A DNA stretch of 64,000 nt from positions 28,897 to 92,896 of the forward strand of contig NZ_JABEQF010000013.1 in assembly GCF_014174355.1 (NCBI RefSeq). The letters are read 5' to 3'. Made by a program: the position numbers and the translations under genes. The notes under the pieces were generated by a model. The model ran no database searches. It was not told the origin of the DNA and saw only the letters and a list, made by a program, of their open reading frames with translations. Position 1 is the first letter of the stretch; each line of letters starts with the position of its first letter. The DNA is from Gluconacetobacter azotocaptans. Its GTDB lineage: Bacteria; Pseudomonadota; Alphaproteobacteria; Acetobacterales; Acetobacteraceae. This document shows, piece after piece, positions 1-10,453 of the stretch.

Positions 1-1120
1 GGTAGGGGCGGTTGCTGCCGTCGGCCACCAGATAGACGCCGAATTCGCCCTTCGGGCTTTCGACCGCCGTGTAGGTCGCGCCGGGCGGGACGTGATACCC
101 CTCGGTGAACAGCTTGAAATGATGGATCAGCGCTTCCATCGAGCGCTTCATCTCGCGCCGGGGCGGCGGCGTGATCTTGTGATCCTGGATCTTGATCGGG
201 CCGGGCCGCATCTTGGCCAGGCATTGTTCGACGATCCGCACGCTCTCGCGCATTTCCGCGACGCGGATCAGATAGCGGTCGTAGCAATCGCCCTGGCGCG
301 TGACGGGGATATTGAATTCGACCTTGTCGTAATTGTCATACGGCTGAGCACGGCGCAGGTCCCACGGCACGCCCGAGGCCCGCAGGCACGGACCGCTGAA
401 GCCCCACGACAATGCCTGTTCCGTCGTGAACACGCCGATGCCGACCGTGCGCTGTTTCCAGATCCGGTTATTGGTCAGCAGGGTTTCCAGATCGTCGATC
501 CATTTCGGAAACTGCCGCGCCCATTCGCCGATCCGCTCCTCCAGCCCGGCCGGCAGATCGCGCGCGACGCCGCCGGGGCGGAAGTAATTGGCATGGAAAC
601 GCGCGCCCGACGCCGCTTCGTAGAATTCGATCAGCTTCTCGCGTTCCTCATACCCCCACAGGGCGGGCGTCAGGGCGCCGCAATCGAGCCCGAACGAGGT
701 CAGGTTGAGGATATGGTTCAGGATTCGCGTCAGTTCCGCGAACATCACCCGAATCCATTTCGCGCGGTCCGGGATGTCGATTCCCAACAGCTTTTCGGTC
801 GCCAGGGCGAAAGCCTGCTCCTCGCACATCGGCGAGACGTAATCGAGGCGATCGAAATAGGGCAGCGCCTTCGGGTACGTCTTGTACTCGATCAGCTTTT
901 CCGTGCCGCGATGAAGCAGGCCGATATGCGGAATGGCGCGGGCGACGACCTCGCCTTCCATTTCCAGCACCAGACGCAGCACGCCGTGGGCGGACGGATG
1001 CTGGGGGCCGAAATTCAGGGCGTGGGAATCGATCTCGACCGTGCGGGTCTCGGCCCCGGCGGCCGCATCGGCCGGCAGCAGGGTCTCCGGGATATCCTTG
1101 TGAAGGACAATGTCGCTCAT
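1..1120 (-). CDS. nuoD: NADH-quinone oxidoreductase subunit D (3' end cut by window edge)
   Basis: This is the 49-kDa-type subunit of respiratory complex I, which lines the quinone pocket in the peripheral arm on the cytoplasmic face of the membrane. About 373 codons are present and the C-terminal part lies beyond base 1. The start is an ATG at 1118-1120 with GGGAGC just upstream. Diagnostic features are the [13 protein letters not shown] segment near the N-terminus, the [12 protein letters not shown] helix and the later [15 protein letters not shown] segment, all typical of the family. It follows nuoC by about 30 bases in a nuoABCD order, so it is co-transcribed. Separate nuoC and nuoD genes mean there is no NuoCD fusion as found in enterobacteria. 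Identity is certain; only completeness is unknown. Confidence 0.97.
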   Translation of the reverse strand, partial: MSDIVLHKDIPETLLPADAAAGAETRTVEIDSHALNFGPQHPSAHGVLRLVLEMEGEVVARAIPHIGLLHRGTEKLIEYKTYPKALPYFDRLDYVSPMCEEQAFALATEKLLGIDIPDRAKWIRVMFAELTRILNHILNLTSFGLDCGALTPALWGYEEREKLIEFYEAASGARFHANYFRPGGVARDLPAGLEERIGEWARQFPKWIDDLETLLTNNRIWKQRTVGIGVFTTEQALSWGFSGPCLRASGVPWDLRRAQPYDNYDKVEFNIPVTRQGDCYDRYLIRVAEMRESVRIVEQCLAKMRPGPIKIQDHKITPPPRREMKRSMEALIHHFKLFTEGYHVPPGATYTAVESPKGEFGVYLVADGSNRPY

Positions 1121-1151
1121 CGTCCGGCTCCCTTCGCTTTGGGTGTCCCGA

Positions 1152-1817
1152 TCATCGCGGCAACTTCAGTCCCTGGCGGGTTTCATGCGCCTTCTCGTCG
1201 CCCGGAAGGGTCAGGATGCCTTCCCAGGGCGATTCGAAATCGAAATTGCGGAAATCCTGCGTCAGCTTGACCGGCTCGTAGACCACCTGCCGCCGGTCCT
1301 CGTCGTACCGCACCTCGACATAGCCGGTCAGCGGGAAATCCTTGCGCAGCGGATGCCCCTCGAACCCGTAATCGGTCAGGATCCGGCGCAGGTCCGGCTG
1401 GCCCGAGAACAGGACGCCGAACATGTCGTAGCATTCGCGTTCCCACCACGTGGCCGCGGCCCACAGCAGATGGACCGACGGCACCGGCGATGTCTCATCG
1501 GTCGTGACGACCACCCGAATCCGGTGGTTGCGCGACACCGACAGCAAATTGTAGACGATTTCGAATCGCTCGGCCCGGTCGGGGAAATCCACCCCGCACA
1601 GGTCCATCATCTGCTCGCACGCATAGCGCGGATCGTCGCGCAGCAGGGTCATCAGCGGGATCAGGCGATCGCGCGTGGTACGCACCACCAGTTCCCCCCC
1701 CTCGATCGCCGCGGACCGGATGCCCGGCACGGCGGTGGACAAAGCGAACGCCAGGGACCCCAGGGCCCCGCGTGCCCGGGTCGCCCCGGCCACCAGATCG
1801 TTTCCGTTATCAGCCAC
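1152..1817 (-). CDS. nuoC: NADH-quinone oxidoreductase subunit C
   Basis: This is the 30-kDa-type subunit of complex I, part of the hydrophilic connecting arm next to NuoD. The protein has 221 residues, the usual size for an unfused NuoC. The family signature ERECYDMFG lies at residues 126-134 and is followed by PDLRRIL and the conserved [13 protein letters not shown] segment. The 5' end overlaps the 3' end of nuoB by 8 bases, which suggests translational coupling. The C-terminal tail is short and charged. Nothing looks broken. Confidence 0.96.
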   Translation of the reverse strand: MADNGNDLVAGATRARGALGSLAFALSTAVPGIRSAAIEGGELVVRTTRDRLIPLMTLLRDDPRYACEQMMDLCGVDFPDRAERFEIVYNLLSVSRNHRIRVVVTTDETSPVPSVHLLWAAATWWERECYDMFGVLFSGQPDLRRILTDYGFEGHPLRKDFPLTGYVEVRYDEDRRQVVYEPVKLTQDFRNFDFESPWEGILTLPGDEKAHETRQGLKLPR

Positions 1818-2385
1818 GGAGAATCGTCCCTGTCCTGCGGATTTTCTTCTGCAATTGCAGGATGCCGTAGATCAGGGCCTCGGCCGTCGGCGGACAGCCC
1901 GGGACATAGACATCCACCGGAACGATCCGGTCGCATCCGCGCACCACGGAATAGGAATAATGGTAATAGCCGCCGCCGTTGGCGCAGGACCCCATCGAGA
2001 TGACCCAGCGTGGCTCGGCCATCTGGTCGTAGACCCGGCGCAGGGCTGGCGCCATCTTGTTGGTCAGCGTGCCGGCGACGATCATGACATCCGACTGGCG
2101 CGGCGACCCGCGCGGGATGATGCCCATCCGGTCCAGGTCGTAGCGCGGCATGTAGGCGTGGATCATCTCCACCGCGCAGCAGGCCAGGCCGAAGGACATC
2201 GGCCACAGGCTGCCGGTCCGTCCCCAGTTCACCAGCTTGTCGAGATTGGCGACGACGAAACCCTTTTCGGTGATTTCGCCGGTGATGCCCTTGATGACGG
2301 CGTCCTGCTCGGGCCCCGGCGGCAGCATTTCCCGGTTCCAGGCGATGGCATCCTGCCCCTCGCCTGTCGCTTTGGCGGCGCTCAT
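1810..2385 (-). CDS. nuoB: NADH-quinone oxidoreductase subunit B (Fe-S cluster N2 carrier)
   Basis: This complex I subunit (PSST type) carries the terminal 4Fe-4S cluster N2, which passes electrons to quinone. With the start used here the protein has 191 residues. Cluster ligands are visible as the adjacent Cys69-Cys70 pair in [10 protein letters not shown], Cys134 in GSCANGG and Cys164 in PGCPP. I chose the ATG at 2383-2385 because GGAAGGAGA lies 6 bases before it. An in-frame ATG seven codons upstream (2406) has no such site. It sits between nuoA and nuoC in the standard operon order. Confidence 0.96.
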   Translation of the reverse strand: MSAAKATGEGQDAIAWNREMLPPGPEQDAVIKGITGEITEKGFVVANLDKLVNWGRTGSLWPMSFGLACCAVEMIHAYMPRYDLDRMGIIPRGSPRQSDVMIVAGTLTNKMAPALRRVYDQMAEPRWVISMGSCANGGGYYHYSYSVVRGCDRIVPVDVYVPGCPPTAEALIYGILQLQKKIRRTGTILRG

Positions 2386-2410
2386 GCGCGTCTCTCCTTC
2401 CCGCACGTCC

Positions 2411-2776
2411 TCAATCCCAGTCCAGTGCGCCCTTGCACCATTCGTAGATGAACCCGACCGTCAGGATGCCCAGGAACCCCATCATGGACAGGAAGCCGAA
2501 CAGGCCGATCCGCGACAGGCTGACCGCCCAGGGAAACAGGAAGGCGACTTCGAGGTCGAAGATGATGAACAGGATCGCCACAAGGTAGAAGCGCACGTCG
2601 AAACGACGCCGCGCGTCGTCGAAGGCCTCGAATCCGCATTCGTAGGCGGACACCTTTTCGGCGTAGGGCTTCTGGTGCCCGAACAACAGGGAACTGCCCA
2701 GCATCGCGCCGGCGATGACGACGGCGATCACAGCGAAGACAAGGATCGGAAAGTAATCCGCGATGACGGACTGCAT
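2411..2776 (-). CDS. nuoA: NADH-quinone oxidoreductase subunit A
   Basis: This is a small membrane subunit of complex I near the quinone channel. The chosen start (ATG at 2774-2776, preceded by AGGGGAAG) gives 121 residues, the usual family length; an upstream in-frame ATG at 2836 would add 20 residues of unlikely sequence. Three hydrophobic segments are visible. The conserved loop between the first two contains [20 protein letters not shown] with the Cys and acidic residues typical of NuoA. It is the first gene of the nuo operon and lies downstream of two tRNA genes, with a hairpin in the leader at 2839-2862. Confidence 0.95.
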   Translation of the reverse strand: MQSVIADYFPILVFAVIAVVIAGAMLGSSLLFGHQKPYAEKVSAYECGFEAFDDARRRFDVRFYLVAILFIIFDLEVAFLFPWAVSLSRIGLFGFLSMMGFLGILTVGFIYEWCKGALDWD

Positions 2777-2838
2777 GATGCTTCCCCTGACTGGTGGCAC
2801 GCCATTCGGCGTCATGACGAAACAGGGCTTCGACATGC

Positions 2839-2862
2839 CGGAAGGTTAGACCCAACCTTCCG
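2839..2862. repeat. Perfect inverted repeat in the nuoA leader
   Basis: CGGAAGGTT and AACCTTCCG form a perfect 9-bp inverted repeat around the 6-base spacer AGACCC, about 63 bases before the nuoA start. No T-run follows on either strand, so it looks more like an operator or leader stem than an intrinsic terminator. It lies in the 254-base gap between nuoA and tRNA-Asp, where I see no gene. Confidence 0.6.
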
Positions 2863-3030
2863 ATGCGACCATGTGCGATGCACCATGGAGACAGGAACAT
2901 TACCGTGATGACGGGAAACACCACATGGATGCGGGCGTTAACGGCGAATTACTTTCGCCGATCGCAGATTTTCATGTGATTATTGAAGCGGAAACTGAAT
3001 TTCCAGCATTACGGCCGCAAGAAACGACCG

Positions 3031-3107
<77 letters not shown>

Positions 3108-3208
3108 GAAGGCGTGAGGCGGTCTTAGCCATCCCCCCCGATCCCGTCAACCGACGCACCGGAAGTTTTTGGCGTCGCCCCCGGAATAGGCCCGGCGGGC
3201 GGATATCG

Positions 3209-3283
3209 TGGTGGGCGATGACGGGATCGAACCGCCGACCCTCTCGGTGTAAACGAGACGCTCTACCGCTGAGCTAATCGCCC
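3209..3283 (-). tRNA. tRNA-Val (anticodon TAC)
   Basis: A 75-nt cloverleaf on the minus strand has acceptor stem GGGCGAT/ATCGCCC, anticodon stem TCTCG/CGAGA and loop TTTACAC with anticodon TAC. The T loop is GTTCGATCC, the discriminator is A and CCA is encoded. It follows hupB by about 90 bases and precedes tRNA-Asp, the conserved alphaproteobacterial hupB-tRNA-Val-tRNA-Asp order. Confidence 0.97.
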
Positions 3284-3376
3284 ACAGACGCGGTCTGTAC
3301 AACACTGTCCGCAAAACAAAAGGGGCCATGACGCGACACCCGGCCGGCCTGGCCCCCTGCCGAAGTCAGCGCGTGA

Positions 3377-3661
3377 TCAGCTCACGGCTTCCTTCAGATT
3401 CTTGCCCGGCTTGAAACGGACGGACGTGGACGCGGGAATGTCGATTTCCTCGCCCGTGCGGGGGTTGCGCCCCTTGGCAGCCTTGCGCGTCGCTGTGACG
3501 AACGTTCCGAAGCCGACGAGACGGACTTCCTGCTTCTTGGACAGGGCCTTCTCGATCGCGCTGAACACGGCATCGACCACTTCCCCCGCCTTCGCCTTCG
3601 GCAGATCGGCGTCGTCGGCCACAGCGGCGACGAGTTCCTGCTTGTTAAGTGGCTTCTCCAT
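3377..3661 (-). CDS. hupB: DNA-binding protein HU
   Basis: This is a small basic histone-like protein that bends and compacts DNA as a dimer in the nucleoid. The chosen start (ATG at 3659-3661, with AAAGAAAGGCG upstream) gives 94 residues, the normal HU length. The longer frame adds 22 residues of low plausibility. The core signature GFGTF is at residues 50-54. The DNA-embracing arm GRNPRTGEEIDIP starts at residue 64 with its Pro, and VRFKPGKNLKEAV closes the protein. It lies downstream of lon, as in many alphaproteobacteria, and has its own promoter candidate at 3726-3753. A second HU/IHF-family gene in this window, ihfA, is distinct. Confidence 0.96.
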   Translation of the reverse strand: MEKPLNKQELVAAVADDADLPKAKAGEVVDAVFSAIEKALSKKQEVRLVGFGTFVTATRKAAKGRNPRTGEEIDIPASTSVRFKPGKNLKEAVS

Positions 3662-3725
3662 TTTACGCCTTTCTTTTGCTTCGCGTGCGCCAGGACCAGA
3701 TGATCGCTGCGCCGCATTGCGCCGC

Positions 3726-3753
3726 ACTATGCAGCCGTTTCGGGCCGCGTCAA
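3726..3753 (-). promoter_or_regulatory. Sigma-70-type promoter candidate for hupB
   Basis: On the minus strand TTGACG (3748-3753) is separated by 16 bases from CATAGT (3726-3731), about 65 bases before the hupB start. The -35 matches consensus at five of six positions and the -10 at four of six. No start-site data are available, so this is a sequence-only call. Confidence 0.5.
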
Positions 3754-3821
3754 CCGACCATCCCCCCCGACCCGGCGGGAAACTCCGACAAACCGGGGGG
3801 GTTGGTGCGTTTTTGACACAT

Positions 3822-6320
3822 TCAATGCGGCAAGGATGAGGCAGCCATTCCCGTAGCGGATGCCGCCGCCGCGACGGGCTCGGGCGCCTCGGTCCATTCG
3901 ATCGGCTCGGGGCGGGTCACCAGCGCCTGCCCGATCACTTCGTCAACATGGGCGACAGGCAGGATCGTCAGGTTTTTCTTCACGGCATCGGGGATGTCCA
4001 CCAGGTCCTTTTCATTGTCCTTGGGGATGAAGACCGTCTTGATGCCCGCGCGATGCGCGGCCAGCAGCTTCTCCTTCAGGCCACCGATGGCCAGGACCCG
4101 GCCGCGCAGCGTAATCTCGCCCGTCATCGCCACGTCGCGCCGGACGGGAATGCCCGTCAGCACGCTGACCAGCGAGGTCGCCATCGCAATTCCCGCCGAC
4201 GGCCCGTCCTTCGGCGTCGCGCCCTCGGGCACATGGACGTGCAGGTCCCGCTTTTCGAACAGGGTCGGCTTGATTCCGAACGTCACCGAACGGCTGCGGA
4301 CGTAGGACAGGGCCGCCGCCACGCTTTCCTGCATGACGTCGCCCAGTTTGCCCGTCTGCTTGATCGCGCCCTTGCCCGGTACCATCACGCTTTCGATGGT
4401 CAGGATCTCGCCGCCCACCTCGGTCCACGCCAGGCCGGTCACGACGCCCACCATGTCCTCGGCCTCGGTCTCGCCATAGCGGAACCGCTTCACCCCGGCA
4501 TATTTTTCCAGGTTCTTGCGGGTAATCGCGACCTTCTTGGCCTTTCCGGCCACGATCTCGCGCACCGCCTTGCGGGCCAGGGTCGCGATTTCGCGCTCCA
4601 GGCTCCGCACGCCAGCCTCGCGGGTGTAGCTGCGGACCAGTTCGCGCAGCGCGTCGTCGCTGACCGACCATTCGTCGGGGCGCAGGCTGTGGGCCTCGGT
4701 CTGCTTGCCCAGCAGATGGCGCTTGGCGATCTCGACCTTCTCGTCCTCGGTGTAGCCCGACAGGCGGATGATCTCCATCCGGTCCAGCAGGGGCTGCGGC
4801 ATGTTCAGGCTGTTGGCCGTGGTGACGAACATGACGTCGGACAGATCGTAATCGACCTCCAGATAATGATCGGCGAACGTCGCGTTCTGCTCGGGGTCCA
4901 GCACCTCCAGCAGCGCCGAAGACGGGTCCCCACGCCAGTCGGCGCCCAGCTTGTCGATCTCGTCCAGCAGGAACAGCGGGTTGGACGTCTTGGCCTTCTT
5001 CATCCCCTGGATGATCTTGCCGGGCATCGACCCGATATAGGTGCGCCGATGGCCCCGGATCTCGGCCTCGTCGCGCACGCCGCCCAGGGACATGCGCACG
5101 TACTGCCGTCCGGTCGCCTTGGCGATCGAACGCGCCAGGGACGTCTTGCCCACGCCCGGCGGCCCGACGAGGCAGAGAATCGGCCCCTTGATCTTCTGCG
5201 CCCGGCTCTGGACCGCCAGATATTCCAGGATTCGCTCCTTGACCTTCTCCAACCCGTAGTGGTCGGTATCCAGAACCTTCTCGGCTTCCGCCAGATCGCG
5301 CCGCACCTTCGAGCGCTTCTTCCACGGAATGCTGACGATCCAGTCCAGATAATTGCGCACCACGGTCGATTCGGCCGACATCGGGCTCATGGTCCGCAGC
5401 TTCTTCAGCTCGGCCAGGGCCTTGTCGCGCGCTTCCTTGGGCAGGCGGGTCTTGGCGATCCGCTCTTCCATCTCGGCGGTTTCGTCCTTGCCTTCCTCGC
5501 CCTCGCCCAGTTCTTTCTGGATCGCCTTCAGCTGCTCGTTCAGATAGTACTCGCGCTGCGTCTTCTCCATCTGCCGCTTGACGCGGTTGCGGATGCGCTT
5601 TTCCACCTGCAGGACGCCGATTTCGGCCTCCATATGGGCGAACACGCGCTCCAGCCGCGCATTGACGCCCGGAATTTCCAGGATTTCCTGCTTCTCGGCG
5701 ATCTTCAGGTTCAGATGGCTGGCGATCGTGTCCGCAAGCTTCGACAGATCCTCGATCTGGTTCAGCGAAACCAGGACCTCGGGCGCGATCTTCTTGTTCA
5801 GCTTGATATATTGCTCGAACTGCGAGACCACGGTGCGGCCCAGGGCCTCGCCCTCGCTGCCGGACGCGGGGTCTTCCTCGACGGGTTCGATTTCGGCCTC
5901 GAAATGGCCGTCGATATCGTGCAGCGCGGTGATGCGCGCGCGGCGTCCGCCCTCGACCAGCACCTTCACCGTGCCATCGGGCAGCTTCAGCAGTTGCAGG
6001 ATCGTCGAGACGGTGCCGTAGCGATAGATGTCCTCGGCCGACGGGTCGTCCTGCGAGGCGTTCTTCTGCGCGACCAGCAGGATCTGCTTGTCATGCTTGG
6101 TCACGGCTTCCAGCGCGCGGACCGACTTCTCGCGCCCCACGAACAGGGGAACGATCATGTGGGGGAAGACGACGATATCACGCAGCGGCAGCACCGCCAT
6201 CGTATCGCTGTCGGAGAGCGAGACCTCGTGGGTCTCATCGATGGACTCGGGACGGGGGGCAACGCCTTCCGCATCCTCTGCACCGGCAGGGCCGTGATCG
6301 AGCCGTTCGGAATCGGGCAT
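3822..6320 (-). CDS. lon: ATP-dependent protease Lon
   Basis: Lon is a cytoplasmic AAA+ serine protease that degrades misfolded and regulatory proteins. The chosen ATG (6318-6320) is preceded by AGGAGGT at good spacing and gives 832 residues. The N-terminal substrate-binding domain begins with [22 protein letters not shown]. The Walker A motif GPPGVGKT is at about 386-393. The protease domain carries KDGPSAG with catalytic Ser708 and GGLKEK with Lys751, 43 residues apart as in E. coli Lon. The C-terminal tail is Ala-rich. It sits between clpX and hupB. Complete and apparently functional. Confidence 0.97.
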   Translation of the reverse strand: MPDSERLDHGPAGAEDAEGVAPRPESIDETHEVSLSDSDTMAVLPLRDIVVFPHMIVPLFVGREKSVRALEAVTKHDKQILLVAQKNASQDDPSAEDIYRYGTVSTILQLLKLPDGTVKVLVEGGRRARITALHDIDGHFEAEIEPVEEDPASGSEGEALGRTVVSQFEQYIKLNKKIAPEVLVSLNQIEDLSKLADTIASHLNLKIAEKQEILEIPGVNARLERVFAHMEAEIGVLQVEKRIRNRVKRQMEKTQREYYLNEQLKAIQKELGEGEEGKDETAEMEERIAKTRLPKEARDKALAELKKLRTMSPMSAESTVVRNYLDWIVSIPWKKRSKVRRDLAEAEKVLDTDHYGLEKVKERILEYLAVQSRAQKIKGPILCLVGPPGVGKTSLARSIAKATGRQYVRMSLGGVRDEAEIRGHRRTYIGSMPGKIIQGMKKAKTSNPLFLLDEIDKLGADWRGDPSSALLEVLDPEQNATFADHYLEVDYDLSDVMFVTTANSLNMPQPLLDRMEIIRLSGYTEDEKVEIAKRHLLGKQTEAHSLRPDEWSVSDDALRELVRSYTREAGVRSLEREIATLARKAVREIVAGKAKKVAITRKNLEKYAGVKRFRYGETEAEDMVGVVTGLAWTEVGGEILTIESVMVPGKGAIKQTGKLGDVMQESVAAALSYVRSRSVTFGIKPTLFEKRDLHVHVPEGATPKDGPSAGIAMATSLVSVLTGIPVRRDVAMTGEITLRGRVLAIGGLKEKLLAAHRAGIKTVFIPKDNEKDLVDIPDAVKKNLTILPVAHVDEVIGQALVTRPEPIEWTEAPEPVAAAASATGMAASSLPH

Positions 6321-6490
6321 GTAGTTTGACCTCCTGTAAGGACGATCCCGGGCTGGCATCCACAAAAGGCCTGCACCGCCCGGCGTGTCACATTTGCGAC
6401 CACTCAAGACATCATGTCGTCATGGGGGACCGCCATGGCAAGCCCCCGGGTCGACATGGGAAGACGACAGGACAGCACAGACCAGCCCTT

Positions 6491-6518
6491 CCCCGGTGAG
6501 GTCACGCCTCCACCGGGG
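6491..6518 (-). terminator. GC-rich hairpin downstream of clpX
   Basis: CCCCGGTG (6491-6498) and CACCGGGG (6511-6518) form an 8-bp stem that extends by an AGG/CCT helix after a bulged C. It starts 23 bases after the clpX stop codon and lies in the 221-base clpX-lon gap. No U-tract follows on the minus strand, so factor-independent termination is doubtful; it may instead stabilise the clpX mRNA end. Confidence 0.35.
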
Positions 6519-6541
6519 GGATCAGGCCGGTCCGGAAAGGC

Positions 6542-7801
6542 TCAGGCCGACTGCTCGGCCGGCTTTTCCTTGCCGTAGACATAGACCGGGTTGGTCTTGC
6601 TTTCGGCGACGTCCTTGTTGATCACGACCTCGTCCACGTTCTCCAGACCCGGCAGGTCGAACATGGTGGACAGCAGGATGCTCTCCATGATCGCGCGCAG
6701 GCCCCGCGCGCCGGTCCGACGGGCGATCGCACGCAACGCCACCTGCTTCAGCGCATCCTCGGTGAAGGTCAGCTTCACGCCTTCCATCTGGAAGAGGCGC
6801 GCATACTGCTTCACCAGGGCGTTCTTGGGCTTGGTCAGGATCTCGATCAGCGCCGCCTCGTCCAGATCCTCCAGCGTCGCGACCACGGGCAGGCGCCCGA
6901 TGAATTCCGGGATCAGCCCGAATTTCAGCAGGTCCTCGGGTTCGACATCCCGCAGGATCGCGCCGGTCCGCCGTTCGTCGGGCGACTGGACGTCGGCCCC
7001 GAAGCCGATGCCCGAACCCTTGCCGCGCGCGCCGATGATCTTGTCCAGCCCGGCAAACGCGCCACCGCAGATGAACAGCATGTTCGTGGTGTCCACCTGC
7101 AGGAATTCCTGCTGCGGATGCTTGCGCCCACCCTGCGGCGGCACGGACGCCACCGTGCCTTCCATGATCTTCAGCAGCGCCTGCTGCACGCCCTCGCCGC
7201 TGACGTCGCGGGTGATCGAGGGGTTGTCGGACTTGCGGGAAATCTTGTCGATCTCGTCGATATAGACGATGCCCCGCTGCGCCCGCTCGACGTTATAGTC
7301 CGCGGCCTGCAGCAGCTTGAGGATGATGTTCTCCACGTCCTCGCCGACATAGCCGGCTTCGGTCAGCGTCGTCGCATCGGCCATGGTGAAGGGCACGTCG
7401 AGGATGCGCGCCAGCGTCTGCGCCAGCAGCGTCTTGCCCGAACCGGTCGGCCCGACCAGCAGGATGTTCGACTTCGCGATCTCGACGTCGTTGTTCTTCT
7501 GGCTGTGGGCCAGACGCTTGTAATGATTATGGACCGCGACCGACAGCACCTTCTTGGCGTAGAACTGCCCGATCACGTAATCGTCCAGAACCTTGCAGAT
7601 CTCCTTGGGGGTCGGGACACCGTCGCGCGACTTCACCAGGTGGGTCTTGTGCTCCTCACGGATGATATCCATGCAGAGTTCAACGCATTCGTCACAGATG
7701 AAGACAGTCGGACCAGCGATCAGCTTCCGGACCTCATGCTGCGACTTGCCGCAGAACGAGCAATACAATGTGTTCTTGGAATCGCTGGACTTGTTATTCA
7801 T
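6542..7801 (-). CDS. clpX: ATP-dependent Clp protease ATP-binding subunit ClpX
   Basis: ClpX is a AAA+ unfoldase hexamer that recognises tagged substrates, including SsrA-tagged ones, and feeds them into ClpP. The protein has 419 residues. The N-terminal zinc-binding domain shows Cys14, Cys17, Cys36 and Cys39. The Walker A motif GPTGSGKT is at 117-124 and Walker B IDEIDK follows. The ClpP-docking region contains IGF (in GSGIGFGAD) and the sensor motif [10 protein letters not shown] is near the C-terminus. It lies 136 bases downstream of clpP and upstream of lon in the classic clpP-clpX-lon order. Complete. Confidence 0.97.
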   Translation of the reverse strand: MNNKSSDSKNTLYCSFCGKSQHEVRKLIAGPTVFICDECVELCMDIIREEHKTHLVKSRDGVPTPKEICKVLDDYVIGQFYAKKVLSVAVHNHYKRLAHSQKNNDVEIAKSNILLVGPTGSGKTLLAQTLARILDVPFTMADATTLTEAGYVGEDVENIILKLLQAADYNVERAQRGIVYIDEIDKISRKSDNPSITRDVSGEGVQQALLKIMEGTVASVPPQGGRKHPQQEFLQVDTTNMLFICGGAFAGLDKIIGARGKGSGIGFGADVQSPDERRTGAILRDVEPEDLLKFGLIPEFIGRLPVVATLEDLDEAALIEILTKPKNALVKQYARLFQMEGVKLTFTEDALKQVALRAIARRTGARGLRAIMESILLSTMFDLPGLENVDEVVINKDVAESKTNPVYVYGKEKPAEQSA

Positions 7802-7937
7802 AACCGCTCCTACCCCCGGCGTTCCGGGGCGCGTCGCGCCCGGACCGGGATCGAAAATCCTGCATCAGGTCAGGGCCCGCATCAACCCTGCCCAAGCAAG
7901 CGGGCCCCGCCAAGATAAAAAGCGCGCCCGCCTTCCT

Positions 7938-8576
7938 TCAACTCTTTGCCGGGGACGGGGCCGCGTGGTTGCGCACCACCTCGTCCACGATGCCGAAGGT
8001 CTGAGCCTCCTCGGCCGACATGTAGCTGTCGCGTTCCAGCCGGCGTTCGATATCCTCGAGCGACTGGCCGGTATGGGTCTCGTAGATCTCGTTCAGGCGC
8101 TGGCGGATCGTCAGGATCTCGCGCGCCTGGATCTCGATGTCGCTGGCCTGCCCCTGGGCGCCGCCCGAGGGCTGGTGCACCATCACACGTGCGTTCGGCA
8201 GGGCGAAGCGACGCCCCTTCTCGCCACCCGCCAGAAGCAGCGACCCCATCGACGCCGCCTGCCCGATGCACACGGTGCTGACGGGACTGCGGATGTACTG
8301 CATGGTGTCGTAGATCGCGAGGCCCGCCGACACCACGCCGCCGGGGCTGTTGATGTAGAACGAGATCTCCTTGGTGGGGTTCACGCTCTCGAGATACAGA
8401 AGCTGCGCCGACACCAGGGAGGCGACCTGATCGTACACCGGCCCGGTCAGGAAGATGATCCGTTCCTGCAGCAGGCGGGAATAAATATCGAAGGCCCGTT
8501 CCCCGCGGGAGGTCTGCTCGACCACCATGGGCACTAGGGCGTTGCTGAAGATCTCCACGGGATCCCGATCCCTCAT
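7938..8576 (-). CDS. clpP: ATP-dependent Clp protease proteolytic subunit ClpP
   Basis: ClpP is a self-compartmentalised serine peptidase (family S14) that forms tetradecamers with ClpX or ClpA. The protein has 212 residues. The catalytic triad is visible: Ser109 in GQAASMGS, His134 in VMVHQPSGG and Asp183 in ERDSYMS. The handle segment [13 protein letters not shown] is intact. It is preceded by tig at a 275-base distance and followed by clpX. I see no gene in the tig-clpP gap; a TTATCTCTATCTTG stretch there is AT-rich for this genome but gives no clear promoter. Confidence 0.97.
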   Translation of the reverse strand: MRDRDPVEIFSNALVPMVVEQTSRGERAFDIYSRLLQERIIFLTGPVYDQVASLVSAQLLYLESVNPTKEISFYINSPGGVVSAGLAIYDTMQYIRSPVSTVCIGQAASMGSLLLAGGEKGRRFALPNARVMVHQPSGGAQGQASDIEIQAREILTIRQRLNEIYETHTGQSLEDIERRLERDSYMSAEEAQTFGIVDEVVRNHAAPSPAKS

Positions 8577-8851
8577 AGTCTCAATTCCCGTTCCTGAAAC
8601 GCGAAGACCCGACGCACCGTCCCTGTAGCGCCCGCAGCGTCGAATCGACGGCGCGGGACAAGGTGCGGTGGCCGGGTCGTTCCCCGGTTACCCTGAACAA
8701 GATAGAGATAAACCGCGCGGATACCACCCCACCGCCATCATTTCACGGCGATAATTGCGGGGCCGCGCGGCCCATCCCCGCCCCCGGCGCCGCGCGAATC
8801 GCGGGCTGGGGCCGGTCCGGGCCAGGGGTTCCGGGCGAAGGCTTCAGGCGA

Positions 8852-10186
8852 TCAAAGGTCCGCGGGGGGAATCTCGGCCAGTTCCTCGGGCGTCACGTCC
8901 TTGTCCTCGACGGTCGCAAGTTCGATCACGTAATCGACGACCTTGTTCTCGAAGATCGGGCCGCGCAGGCTCTCGGCGGCCTGCGGGTTCTTGCGGAAGA
9001 ACTCGAACACCGCCTGTTCCTGGCCGGGATAGCGCATCGCCTCGGCGCGGATGGCCTGCAGCATCTCGTCCTGCGTCACGCCGATGGCGTTGACACGGCC
9101 GATCTCGGCCAGCAGCAGACCCAGCTTCACCCGACGTTCCGCGATCTTGCGGTAGTCGGAACGCAGGGTCTCCTCGTCCTTTTCCTTGTCCTCGTCGTCC
9201 ATCTGGCCGGCCTTGCGGTCGGCTTCGACACGCTGCCAGATCTGGGCGAACTCGGCCTCGACCATGCCCTGCGGGGCTTCGAAATCGGTCTTCTCGGCCA
9301 GCGCGTCCAGCAGCTCGCGCTTGATGCGCAGGCGCGACAGCTGCTCGTATTCCTGCTCGACCTGCTTCGTGATCAGCTCGCGGACCTGCTCCAGCCCCTC
9401 GAAGCCGATCTTCTTCGCCAGGTCGTCGTCGATGGCGACGTCGACCGGACGCTGCAGCGCCTTCGCCGTGATGTCGAAGGTGGCTTCCTTGCCGGCCAGG
9501 TTCTCGGCCGAATAATCGGCCGGGAAGGTCACGGTGATGACCTTCTCCTCGCCCGGGGTCATGCCTTCGATCTGCTCGGCGAAGCCCGGGATGAAGCCCG
9601 CGCCGCCGATCTCGACATTCACGTCCTGCGCGGTGCCGCCATCGAAGGCCACGCCGTCGACCTTGCCGACGAAATCGACCACAAGCACGTCACCCTGGGC
9701 GGCCGGACGGACCTCCTCGATGGTCTCGAAGCTGCGCTGGCGGCTGGCGATGTCCTGCAGCGCCTTGTCCACCGTCGCGGCGTCCGGCGTCGCCTTCAGG
9801 CGCGTCAGGGTCAGGGTGGACAGATCCGGCTGCGCGATCTCGGGCAGCAACTCCATCTCGACCTTGAATTCCAGATCGCCCGCGGCGGCCTCGGCGTCCG
9901 ACACCAGGTCGACGCGCGGCTGGGTCGCCGGACGCAGCCCGCGCTCGTCCAGCAGCGCGCGCGTGGCGTCGCTGACCGCCTGCTCCAGCACCTCGCCCTG
10001 CACTGCGGCGCCGTAGCGCTGCTTGACAATGCTCATGGGCACCTTGCCGGGACGGAAGCCCGGCAGGTTCATGGACTGGCCCAGTTCCTTCAGGCGGGCC
10101 GTCCGCTTGCTCTCCAGTTCGCCGGAGGGCACGGTGACGGTGAACCCGCGCTTCAGGCCATCGGAAAGCGTTTCAGTAACCTGCAT
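8852..10186 (-). CDS. tig: Trigger factor (ribosome-associated chaperone)
   Basis: Trigger factor binds the ribosome at L23 and shelters nascent chains; it also has an FKBP-type prolyl isomerase domain. The chosen start MQVTETLSDG gives 444 residues, close to the family length. The longer frame would run into the tRNA-Leu gene and is not credible. The ribosome-binding signature appears as GFRPGKVPMSIVKQRYG, the isomerase domain begins around QGDVLVVDFVGKVDG, and the C-terminal helical arms follow. The start is supported by alignment more than by its ribosome binding site: GAGAGG is 12 bases upstream, and an ATG four codons earlier is possible. Confidence 0.95.
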   Translation of the reverse strand: MQVTETLSDGLKRGFTVTVPSGELESKRTARLKELGQSMNLPGFRPGKVPMSIVKQRYGAAVQGEVLEQAVSDATRALLDERGLRPATQPRVDLVSDAEAAAGDLEFKVEMELLPEIAQPDLSTLTLTRLKATPDAATVDKALQDIASRQRSFETIEEVRPAAQGDVLVVDFVGKVDGVAFDGGTAQDVNVEIGGAGFIPGFAEQIEGMTPGEEKVITVTFPADYSAENLAGKEATFDITAKALQRPVDVAIDDDLAKKIGFEGLEQVRELITKQVEQEYEQLSRLRIKRELLDALAEKTDFEAPQGMVEAEFAQIWQRVEADRKAGQMDDEDKEKDEETLRSDYRKIAERRVKLGLLLAEIGRVNAIGVTQDEMLQAIRAEAMRYPGQEQAVFEFFRKNPQAAESLRGPIFENKVVDYVIELATVEDKDVTPEELAEIPPADL

Positions 10187-10279
10187 CTGCCAGGCCATCC
10201 TCTCGGTCAGAACTCTTCTAAAAAACGCGCACGTCCCATCGGGCCGGCGACGTCGGCACGCAAAGGCGATTGCCGGGGC

Positions 10280-10364
<85 letters not shown>

Positions 10365-10453
10365 ACGATGCCCGGGCCTCAAGCGCGCGGCTTTAGCGCA
10401 CGCCGCCCGATCCGGCAAGCCGACAATGGCGCGACCACCGCCGCCCCCGGTCC

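Noticed and set aside
3147..3329. A 60-codon frame covering the tRNA-Val gene
   Set aside because: It is a translation of a tRNA gene and its flank; the cloverleaf explains the sequence.
3813..3818. A perfect TTGACA on the plus strand between hupB and lon
   Set aside because: All genes here run leftward and no -10 lies at the right distance, so it would drive only antisense transcription into lon.
3948..6329. A 793-codon open frame on the plus strand opposite lon
   Set aside because: Antisense shadow in a GC-rich genome; its composition (Arg, His, Gln, Leu-rich) and lack of any family motif show it is not coding, while lon on the other strand is unmistakable.
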